Part shown: positions 1 through 5,174 of the stretch, one piece after another
Layout: every line of letters starts with the position of its first letter
Position numbering within the stretch: position 1 is the stretch's first letter
Source of the DNA: JANRLJ01 sp034437895
Lineage (GTDB): Bacteria; Chloroflexota; Anaerolineae; Aggregatilineales; Phototrophicaceae
Reading direction: 5' to 3'
Assembly: GCA_034437895.1 (NCBI GenBank)
Contig: DAOTTO010000236.1
Location: forward strand, 1-7,315
DNA length: 7,315 nt
The notes under the pieces: generated by a model
Database searches by the model: none
Told to the model about the DNA's origin: nothing
The model's input: only the letters and a program-made list of their open reading frames with translations
Made by a program: the position numbers and the translations under genes

Positions 1-1
1 T

Positions 2-106
2 TTACCCCACCCCTAAATCCCCTCCCCATTGCATGGAGAGGGGACTTCAAGATGCGTTTTTCTCCCCTTCTCCAATACTTGGAGAGGGAGCCGGGGGGTG
101 AGGTAA
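2..106. repeat. Palindromic intergenic repeat element (REP/MITE-like)
   Basis: The outer ends form an imperfect inverted repeat, TTACCCCACCCC (2-13) against the reverse complement of GGGGTGAGGTAA (95-106), matching at 11 of 12 positions. Inside are two hairpins: CCCCTCCCCAT / ATGGAGAGGGG (19-29 and 33-43, one mismatch, 3-nt loop), and a CTCCAA / TTGGAG-centred hairpin at about 62-90. C-rich/G-rich palindromes of this style are common dispersed intergenic repeats in Chloroflexota and cyanobacteria; assigning it to such a family is from memory. It has no convincing coding content. It may act as a folded RNA or as a non-autonomous mobile unit. Only one copy is in the window. Confidence 0.6.
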
Positions 107-126
107 GCGAAAGTCCTGACAATAAT

Positions 127-155
127 AAAAAATCCCTATGGAAGGGGATTTTTTT
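127..155. terminator. Bidirectional intrinsic terminator
   Basis: A 10-bp perfect stem, AAAAAATCCC (127-136) with GGGATTTTTT (145-154), closes an 8-nt loop. It has a run of seven T on the plus strand (149-155) and six A at the left, which read as T on the minus strand. It lies just beyond the stop codon of the minus-strand gene at 165-539 and probably ends that transcript. It could also stop transcription entering from the left. Confidence 0.7.
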
Positions 156-164
156 GCATTTCGT

Positions 165-539
165 TTATCCGCCTGATGGTGGTGGTAAAACGGGCGGCGG
201 CCCAACGTTGGGAGGAAAGACAGGGATACGAGGGAACGTAGGCATCGTAACGCAAAGGCTAGGATTGCCGGGCATTACAAAAGCGTCTGGGCATGGATTC
301 GTGGGGTCTACCGGGAATACGCCATGCGGCAGCGGCGTAACCTCAATGACCACCACTTCCGGTGTGACTTCGACCCCTACCACCGAAGACGTGATGATGT
401 CTGGCGCAACTTCCGGCGGGGATGTCACCACTTCGGTTATAATATCCGGCGCGGAAGGCGCGGGAACGGCCATCTCAGGGGGTGGCGGTGTGCTGCCAGC
501 AGAAAGCAGCAAAAGCATAGCGATAATCCATTCAAGCAT
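165..539 (-). CDS. Small secreted or membrane-anchored Pro-rich protein, unknown function
   Basis: This encodes 124 residues; I do not recognise the family. The N-terminus (MLEWIIAMLLLLSAG, about residues 1-15) is a short hydrophobic segment without a lipobox Cys, suggesting an uncleaved anchor or short signal peptide. The rest is low complexity and rich in Pro, Val and Thr. It contains an imperfect internal repeat, APDIITEVV and APDIITSSVV, with Pro-Glu-Val units between (about residues 30-70). A Pro-rich C-terminus with two Cys (about 83 and 96) follows. The ATG start is supported by AAGGA nine bases upstream, and a hairpin terminator follows the TAA stop. The composition suggests a disordered extracytoplasmic linker or surface protein. 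The opposite strand is also open, but its product looks like a shadow. Confidence 0.6.
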   Translation of the reverse strand: MLEWIIAMLLLLSAGSTPPPPEMAVPAPSAPDIITEVVTSPPEVAPDIITSSVVGVEVTPEVVVIEVTPLPHGVFPVDPTNPCPDAFVMPGNPSLCVTMPTFPRIPVFPPNVGPPPVLPPPSGG

Positions 540-576
540 GGCGTTCAGTCCTTAGGGTGATCAAGCTGTGAAGATA

Positions 577-604
577 AGTATAGGGTCGTTTTTGTTTATA
601 ATAA
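577..604 (-). promoter_or_regulatory. Possible promoter for the Pro-rich protein gene
   Basis: On the minus strand, TATACT (577-582) lies 16 bp downstream of TTATTA (599-604, 4 of 6 to the -35 consensus). The -10 box ends 38 bases before the ATG at 539. The match is modest and the region is AT-rich, so this is only a candidate. The rest of 540-744 shows no gene, only the hairpin at 655-671. Confidence 0.3.
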
Positions 605-650
605 GCATACATGGAGTTTATTGGGAAATAATTCAAAACTCGGAGAAATT

Positions 651-674
651 AAAAGCCGTGAGAGTCACGGCCTT
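651..674 (-). terminator. Intrinsic terminator after the zinc-finger gene
   Basis: GCCGTGA (655-661) and TCACGGC (665-671) form a perfect 7-bp stem with a 3-nt loop. On the minus strand it is followed by TTTT, the complement of 651-654. It lies about 75 bases past the stop of the zinc-finger gene. On the plus strand the trailing sequence CTTTCGTTT is a weaker tract. Confidence 0.6.
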
Positions 675-744
675 TCGTTTATATCGCACGGCGTTGAAAT
701 TAGAGTTCTTAGTTTTCTAACTACAGATTATGAGGTTTAATGCG

Positions 745-1011
745 TTATTCCGGCTGCATAAAAACCTCGTCGGCATAACACCACACCCAATTTTCGCCGG
801 GCTGGAACGATTGAATCAGCGGGTGTCCGCTGGCGTGATAATGTTTGGTCGCGTGTTTATTTTTAGACGAATCGTAGCATCCGACATGCCCACAGACTAA
901 ACAAATCCGCAAATGCAGCCACGTATCGCCCATCGCCAAACATTCCTCACAGCCTTCCGCGCTGGGTGTTACGTCCTAAATTTGATCGAGATGGGAACAG
1001 GTTTTGCTCAT
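745..1011 (-). pseudogene. UBP-type zinc-finger protein, interrupted by in-frame TAG at codon 12
   Basis: Read through the stop, this gives an 88-codon product that matches small bacterial proteins made of a single ubiquitin-hydrolase-type zinc finger (ZnF_UBP). The expected pattern is visible: C5 and H7, then C21xxC24, C37xxC40, C45, and the His-rich stretch NKHATKHYHASGH (residues 51-63), followed by the typical SFxPGExWxWCYxDE tail. The ATG at 1011 has a strong AGGAG nine bases upstream, so this is clearly the original start. Codon 12 (976-978) is TAG, where one base change from a Gln or Lys codon would restore the frame. Starting after the stop, at TTG 939 or ATG 933, would lose the first four zinc ligands. 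It is probably a recent pseudogene; a base-call error or amber readthrough are alternatives. In eukaryotes this domain binds ubiquitin C-termini; the role of the bacterial stand-alone form is not established. Confidence 0.8.
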
Positions 1012-1096
1012 AAAAATGGACTCCTCTTAAAATAAAAGTTGGTCGTTTTACTGACGCGGCGAGAAGCCTATTTTATCCCTTTTTATGTCGCAACGA

Positions 1097-1411
1097 TTAT
1101 TCGAGTTCGATAACCTCGCCGAGTGATTTGTAGCGCTGCCAATACACGCGGAACGCTTGCCGCCCTATATCGGTAAGCGCACAATCCGTATGCGGATAGC
1201 GTCCCTGAAAACTCTTGACGATAGTGATATAGCCTGCTTCTTCCAACTTTTGTAACTGTGCGGACATATTGCCTTTCGTCAGTCCAGTAAGGTGAAGTAA
1301 TGCCTTAAAGTCGGCGCTTTCGCAAGCGGATAAAACCGCAACAATGGCTAAACGGGCAGGTTCATGAATCATGCGATCAATGGTTGTGATGTCGTGGACT
1401 TCACGCTCCAT
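1097..1411 (-). CDS. Winged-helix transcriptional regulator (HTH_27/ArsR-like)
   Basis: This encodes a 104-residue single-domain DNA-binding protein. Residues 11-30 (IDRMIHEPARLAIVAVLSAC) form the first helices typical of small dimeric winged-helix regulators. Residues 34-60 contain the helix-turn-helix, with TKGNMSAQLQKLEEAGY as recognition helix. The wing (about 61-82) ends in ALTDIGRQAF, a very common ending in this group. The start is ATG 1411, preceded by GAGAGG eight bases upstream. An in-frame upstream ATG at 1453 would lie inside the preceding gene and adds residues unlike the family. The first 11 nt overlap the end of the membrane-protein gene, so the two are translationally coupled. 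Such regulators usually repress their own operon, and a palindrome in the shared promoter region (2103-2118) fits that. The ligand is unknown. Confidence 0.85.
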   Translation of the reverse strand: MEREVHDITTIDRMIHEPARLAIVAVLSACESADFKALLHLTGLTKGNMSAQLQKLEEAGYITIVKSFQGRYPHTDCALTDIGRQAFRVYWQRYKSLGEVIELE

Positions 1412-2078
1412 CGGCGCTGCCTCTCTGCTGCATTGCAACCTGACGCATGGCATAAAGGCCGCTGACGGTGAGCAACCCTGCCCAAAATAGGCTGAGAATT
1501 AAACTAAATAAGCCAGCACTTAACGGCAGTACGGCGATTATCAATGTAGCAGGTAATCCTAAACGGGCAAGCCATTGATAACGTGGAAGCGCCATTTGAC
1601 TGCCGAGCGTCCAATACATATACGCAGATGCTAAACCTGTTCCAACGTATATCCCACGAATAATCAGCCACCAATCGGCGAATTGCATCGCCAACAGGAT
1701 TCCGATAACAAAGCTGCACAAACTAATTACATAGCCGATAAAGAGAACACGGCGCGGCATCACCCATGACTTCGGTTTAATGAAGCCCGTATTACGCCAA
1801 AGCCAGCGGCGGCGTACAACTTGATTGATATAGTAGAGGCCAAGCTGCGATATGACGAGCGGAATACCAATTGGAAGAACAAACGAAATGAGGATAACAA
1901 ACAGCGTTCCTTGTGAACGGATGGTATCAACCTGTGATAGCCACAACGCCGGATGATCCCAGAACAGCCAGGCGTAGACGCCCGTAACGAGGATCCAAAA
2001 TGCCGAGTGAAATTCACGGATGCCGTCGGCAAATTCATAACGAGCAGTGCTTTTTTGAAGTTTAAGGACATTGACCAT
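1401..2078 (-). CDS. Polytopic integral membrane protein coupled to regulator
   Basis: This encodes 225 residues with about six hydrophobic segments, near 25-41, 58-83, 110-132, 136-158, 174-192 and 190-212. A strongly basic loop (about 89-110, with RRRWLWRN and KPKSW) between the second and third is probably cytoplasmic. I recognise no transporter or enzyme motif. The start ATG 2078 has AAGGA eight bases upstream. The gene leads a two-gene operon with the winged-helix regulator, whose start lies inside its last codons. Membrane protein plus small winged-helix regulator is a recurring bacterial pair, often linked to stress or envelope functions, but the function here is open. Codons 87-105 are duplicated as a DNA fragment 1 kb away inside the broken P450 region. 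Confidence 0.75.
   Translation of the reverse strand: MVNVLKLQKSTARYEFADGIREFHSAFWILVTGVYAWLFWDHPALWLSQVDTIRSQGTLFVILISFVLPIGIPLVISQLGLYYINQVVRRRWLWRNTGFIKPKSWVMPRRVLFIGYVISLCSFVIGILLAMQFADWWLIIRGIYVGTGLASAYMYWTLGSQMALPRYQWLARLGLPATLIIAVLPLSAGLFSLILSLFWAGLLTVSGLYAMRQVAMQQRGSADGA
1764..1820 (+). repeat. 57-bp repeat, resident copy in membrane-protein gene
   Basis: This matches 2814-2870 at 53 of 57 positions in direct orientation. Here it is part of the intact reading frame of the membrane protein (residues 87-105 on the minus strand). The other copy sits between a P450 fragment and a transposase fragment. All four differences fall at third codon positions of the membrane-protein frame and are synonymous. 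Confidence 0.85.
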
Positions 2079-2100
2079 GTAAAATTTCCTTATATTTATT

Positions 2101-2129
2101 TATATAGACTAGTTTACATCATAAACCAA
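2101..2129 (-). promoter_or_regulatory. Candidate promoter with overlapping palindromic operator for the membrane protein-regulator operon
   Basis: On the minus strand, TTGGTT (2124-2129) and TATATA (2101-2106) are spaced 17 bp apart. An imperfect palindrome, TATAGACTAGTTTACA (2103-2118, 12 of 16 positions symmetric around ACTAGT), lies between and overlaps the -10 box. This is the classic placement for a repressor site. A related half-site, GTCTAGTAAA, occurs about 25 bp further on (from about 2142). Binding by the operon's own winged-helix protein is inference. Confidence 0.4.
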
Positions 2130-2238
2130 AAATGGCAGATTGTCTAGTAAATCGAGATCGGCTGATTGTTGCTTTGCCTCACGAATCAGCATACACTGAG
2201 ACTGAAACATTTTTCGCAAGGTTTAAAAGGAACAGATC

Positions 2239-2813
2239 GTGGAAATGCCACATACCCCCAAAGGTCATTTTCTGCTCGGTGATTTACCTGCCTGGAGCCG
2301 CGACACGCTGGCGTTCATGCTTAATATTCGGCGCTATGGCGATCTCGTCAGGGCGAAATTCGGCCCTTATCCGTTTTACTTCGCCAGCCATCCCGATCTT
2401 TTTCAAGAAATCCTCATGACGAACAGCGATTAATACGAAAAAAGTTTCGCCACGAAAGTAGTGCTGCGGCCTAACTTCGGCAATGGCCTGTTTACCAGCG
2501 ATGGTGAATTCTGGAAGCGGCAGTGCAAGCTGATGCAGCCTGTGTTCCATACCAAACGGATCGCCGCCTATGCAGACGTTATGGTGGATTACGCGCTGCG
2601 CCTGACGGAAAAACGGCAAACCGGGCAGACGCTCCCCATCGACCATGAAATGGTTAACCTCACGATGCACATCGTCACCAAATCCTTATTCGATCTTGAA
2701 ATGGGAAAAAATGCCGAGGAAGTGGGCGCGGCGGTCACGCGTATTTTAGAGATTATCAACGTGCGTTTTAATCGGCTCAAGCGACTGCCGGAATGGATGC
2801 CGACACGAGAAAA
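2239..2813 (+). pseudogene. Cytochrome P450, 5' part only, with nonsense codon
   Basis: The reading frame starts at GTG 2239 with AAGGA seven bases upstream and gives a typical P450 N-terminal half. Visible parts are PKGHFLLGDL, then YGDLVRAKFGPYPFYFASHPDL, GNGLFTSDGEFWKRQ, MQPVFHTKRIAAYADVMV, and a helix with MHIVTKSLFDLEM. Codon 65 is TAA (2431-2433), with homologous sequence resuming in the same frame immediately after. The C-helix WxxxR motif that contacts the heme propionate reads WKRQC (W92, C96), so the Arg is lost. Homology ends near WMPTREN at about 2813. The I-helix, ExxR and heme-binding Cys regions of a roughly 450-residue P450 are missing. It cannot bind heme as a P450. A stretch from 2461 remains open but would give only an incomplete domain. 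Confidence 0.85.
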
Positions 2814-2870
2814 CCATGACTTTGGCTTAATGAAGCCCGTATTACGCCACAGCCAGCGGCGGCGCACAAC
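2814..2870 (+). repeat. 57-bp repeat, second copy: membrane-protein gene fragment in the decay zone
   Basis: This is 53 of 57 identical to 1764-1820. On the minus strand it encodes the same 19 residues as the intact membrane protein (VVRRRWLWRNTGFIKPKSW). The flanks are unrelated: P450 sequence on the left and transposase sequence on the right. It is best read as a fragment of a paralogue of the membrane-protein gene left by rearrangement, not as a mobile repeat. Confidence 0.75.
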
Positions 2871-3019
2871 CCGTGAAAACGTTGCGGCTTGAAGCCTTAC
2901 CGCACACTGACTGCCGTTGGCTACAACGATCTCCTGCGATGGCGGCGGGCATTACTGACCATCTCTGGTCAATTCGTGAGGTACTCATGACTGTTTCTGT
3001 ACCTTCCAACTATGTTTAG
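2871..3019 (+). pseudogene. Transposase C-terminal remnant
   Basis: In the frame ending at TAG 3017-3019 the translation runs PVKTLRLEALPHTDCRWLQR, then SPAMAAGITDHLWSIREVL. The segment (T/S)PAMAAGxTDHxWSxxELL preceded by a KTLRL stretch is, from memory, a recurrent C-terminal end of DDE transposases resembling the IS1 group. There is no start codon, DDE core or left end. Similarity starts abruptly at about 2871, where the 57-bp repeat stops. GGGAGACTACC (3019-3029), directly after the stop, might be the residual right inverted repeat, but no partner is visible. The exact family is uncertain. Confidence 0.55.
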
Positions 3020-3040
3020 GGAGACTACCAAAATTCAGAC

Positions 3041-3069
3041 TTGCAAAGAAAATCCATCCTTTATATAAT
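3041..3069 (+). promoter_or_regulatory. Promoter of tRNA-Gly
   Basis: TTGCAA (3041-3046) and a perfect TATAAT (3064-3069) are separated by exactly 17 bp, a good housekeeping-sigma promoter. The expected transcript start is near 3076, giving a leader of roughly 48 nt before the mature tRNA. Confidence 0.7.
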
Positions 3070-3123
3070 GAATTTTATAGACGGCAGAAATTTGTCGTTT
3101 TACTTAAAAATTCCATAACACAT

Positions 3124-3195
3124 GCGGGCGTAGCAAAGCGGTATTGCGTCTCCTTGCCAAGGAGAAGGCCACGAGTTCGAATCTCGTCGCCCGCT
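3124..3195 (+). tRNA. tRNA-Gly(GCC)
   Basis: The complete cloverleaf is visible. The acceptor stem GCGGGCG (3124-3130) pairs with CGCCCGC (3188-3194), with discriminator T. The D stem is GCAA/TTGC. The anticodon stem TCTCC/GGAGA (3149-3153, 3161-3165) closes loop TTGCCAA with anticodon GCC at 3156-3158. The T stem ACGAG/CTCGT carries loop TTCGAAT. No CCA is encoded, so it must be added post-transcriptionally. Its own promoter lies upstream and a hairpin terminator follows, so it looks like a monocistronic unit. It borders the decay zone, and tRNA genes are frequent integration sites; no repeat of its 3' end is visible in the window. Confidence 0.95.
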
Positions 3196-3200
3196 ATATA

Positions 3201-3236
3201 AAAAACAATCCAGAGACAAAGTTCTGGATTGTTTTT
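3201..3236. terminator. Bidirectional terminator shared by tRNA-Gly and the cyclase operon
   Basis: A 14-bp perfect stem, AAAAACAATCCAGA (3201-3214) with TCTGGATTGTTTTT (3223-3236), encloses an 8-nt loop. It has A and T tracts on both sides, so it works in both directions. It ends the plus-strand tRNA transcript 6 nt after the mature tRNA and the converging cyclase transcript about 20 nt after its TAG stop. Confidence 0.85.
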
Positions 3237-3258
3237 GTTTACCTGGAAAATGCGGCGG

Positions 3259-5172
3259 CTAGTCGTCGCTGCCGATCCCCTTGAGCAGTTCCGCCAGTTC
3301 GGGGTCAAGAAACAAGCTGCCCGTCGTCGCGCCCCGTTTGCGCCGGATGACCTTATAGATCGTTCTGATCTCGTGATGATCCTTCAGTTTATCGGGGTCA
3401 GGCTGGCGCGGTTCACATTCAAACACATGCTTGACCTGTTCGTAAGTGGCTTCGCTGATGATAACCTCGCCGCGCACCCGCACGACATTACCATCCGCGT
3501 CATAGTCAAGAATTTTTTCTGCATGTTCCTGCATAATTTTACAGATCGTCATCGCCTCGCCCAGCGCAGAAAATTCTTTACGTTCTTCCCCGCCGACGTT
3601 ACCGAGATAGGCCGAGCCGGTGTGGATGCCGATGCCGTAAGCTAAACGATGATCGATGGGTTCCGTCGGCATTTTATCGTGCAGCCCTTCTTGATCGAGC
3701 ATGATGCTCATAGCGGCATTCACCGCCCGTACCGCATGATCGGCCTGCGGGTTAAGTTGGGTGTTATAGAGTCCGGTGACGGCATCACCCATATATTTAT
3801 CGACAAGGCCATCAAACAAATTGACACCATCGCTGGCGATGCTGAGATATTCATTGATGATCGACATCAATTCTTTCGGACGATCCGGGAAGTTGCTGCT
3901 GAATTTCGTGAAACCGCGAATATCGGCAAACATCGCTGTAATCTCGCGTTCTTCCCCGCTAAAGTTCAAGGTTGCGGCTTTGGCGAGCAGTTCCGGCGGC
4001 ACGAACACCCCTGCCGCAGATAAGGTAGACTCGGCGTGTTTCTGCTCGGTTAAATCATCCAGCACCAGCGTCAAGCCTTGATTACGTCCGCTGCCGTCTT
4101 GCAATGCGTTGACGATGACCTTCCAGAAACGCTTGCCCCGCCCTTCGATGACTGGCTCCACTTCCATCGAAGCCTGTTTGCCACTTTCCAAAACCCCCGT
4201 CAGTCTTTCGTAAAATGCTTCGCCCAACATCGGCAAAACTTCATCCAAAGAGTGACCTATGGCATTCGTCACGCCCAAAACACGCTCGGCGGGTTCATTG
4301 CAGGTAGTAATTTTCCCGGCGGTATCAATGGCGATGATGCCGTTGGCGACTGAATCGAAGATGTTGTCCATCCGGTCACGCAGTTCCGTCATTTGCAGCA
4401 GCCGTTCACGGGCAGATTCAAACAACTGTGCGTTCTCGATAGCGAAAGCCGCTTGATTGGCAAACGCCGTGAGCAGTTCCAGTTCATGCTTCTGGAATAA
4501 TCCGGCCAGGATGCGGTTATCGCAGTACACCACGCCGATCACTTCGCCGCGTACTTTGAGCGGAACGGCTAAAATGCTGCGGAGCGCAAAACCGACCACG
4601 CTTTTCTGTTCCCCATAGCGGCTGTCCATGCTGGCATTATCGGTCAGCACAGGTTCGCCTGTAGCAGCGACATCGCGGATGATGCTCTTGCTAATCATGA
4701 ACTCACCCTTGCGATTGGGAACATCGTCACTCATCAACTGTGAGCGATCCAAACCGCGTGCGACCTTAAATTGGTCAAGTTCGCCTGTTTCTTTGTTCTT
4801 CATTACGATGTAACCACGTTCCGCGCCGGTGATGCCGATGACGGTATCCATGACTTGATTCAAGACTGTTTCGGTATCGAGGCTGGAATTAATCACGGCG
4901 TAATTATCAGCCAGCGCCCGAAGCTGTTTCAGTTCAATCTGCGCTCCGGTCAATTGGCGCGATAAGCCTTCCAAGCGCGACTTCAGGGTACGTAAGCCAT
5001 CCAACGAGGCAGGCGGCAGATTCATCCCGCGCTGCTGCAAAATTTCGCGCTGACTGCGGAGGACTTCGATCAAATCATTGACACGACTGGTCAATTGGCG
5101 CACATAATCCTGAGTGGTGAACTCCTGATCGGGGCGGGGAATTTGGATTCTACTCGTGGTTTCGTCAGCCAT
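3259..5172 (-). CDS. GAF-PAS-class III nucleotide cyclase, metal-binding (C1-like) subunit (CycA)
   Basis: This encodes a 637-residue soluble protein. Domains in order: N-terminal helical/coiled-coil segment (about 20-92, including LRSQREILQQRGMNLPP); GAF (about 93-252); linker helix and PAS (about 262-378); class III cyclase (about 405-610); short tail to 637. Both metal-binding Asp residues are present: D417 in FADIRGFT and D463 in DKYMGDAV. The helix normally reading GDxxNxxxRL reads GEAMTICKIM here. The adenine-selecting Asp is E539, the transition-state Asn is T542 and the Arg is I546. A homodimer should therefore be inactive, as for mammalian C1 alone. An insertion after this helix (about 553-568) carries DYDADG, absent from the paralogue. 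The start ATG 5172 is 2 nt after the stop of the upstream paralogue, with only weak AGAG upstream, so translation is probably coupled. The gene ends in TAG followed by a terminator. The GAF and PAS ligands cannot be read from sequence. Confidence 0.9.
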   Translation of the reverse strand: MADETTSRIQIPRPDQEFTTQDYVRQLTSRVNDLIEVLRSQREILQQRGMNLPPASLDGLRTLKSRLEGLSRQLTGAQIELKQLRALADNYAVINSSLDTETVLNQVMDTVIGITGAERGYIVMKNKETGELDQFKVARGLDRSQLMSDDVPNRKGEFMISKSIIRDVAATGEPVLTDNASMDSRYGEQKSVVGFALRSILAVPLKVRGEVIGVVYCDNRILAGLFQKHELELLTAFANQAAFAIENAQLFESARERLLQMTELRDRMDNIFDSVANGIIAIDTAGKITTCNEPAERVLGVTNAIGHSLDEVLPMLGEAFYERLTGVLESGKQASMEVEPVIEGRGKRFWKVIVNALQDGSGRNQGLTLVLDDLTEQKHAESTLSAAGVFVPPELLAKAATLNFSGEEREITAMFADIRGFTKFSSNFPDRPKELMSIINEYLSIASDGVNLFDGLVDKYMGDAVTGLYNTQLNPQADHAVRAVNAAMSIMLDQEGLHDKMPTEPIDHRLAYGIGIHTGSAYLGNVGGEERKEFSALGEAMTICKIMQEHAEKILDYDADGNVVRVRGEVIISEATYEQVKHVFECEPRQPDPDKLKDHHEIRTIYKVIRRKRGATTGSLFLDPELAELLKGIGSDD

Positions 5173-5174
5173 TT

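Noticed and set aside
52..560. Plus-strand open frames (Gly/Thr-rich product of 167 residues from 52; another from 324)
   Set aside because: They are antisense to the minus-strand secreted-protein gene, begin inside the palindromic repeat, and have no ribosome site. The composition is the complement of the Pro/Val-rich codons.
976..978. TAG as a reassigned sense codon in this organism
   Set aside because: CycA terminates at TAG (3259-3261) right before a terminator, and reading on gives no plausible extension. One interrupted gene does not support reassignment.
1412..1453. Earlier start for the winged-helix regulator (ATG 1453)
   Set aside because: The 14 extra residues are out-of-frame reading of the membrane-protein gene. 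ATG 1411 has a ribosome site and the usual 11-nt overlap.
2589..2867. Minus-strand open frame starting with RRRWLWRNTGFIKPKSW
   Set aside because: Only the first residues match the membrane protein; the rest is antisense to the P450 fragment. It is a by-product of the 57-bp duplication.
3075..3308. Minus-strand open frame across the tRNA
   Set aside because: It is antisense to tRNA-Gly and the terminator. The RTRGLLLG-type peptide is a known spurious product of antisense tRNA reading.
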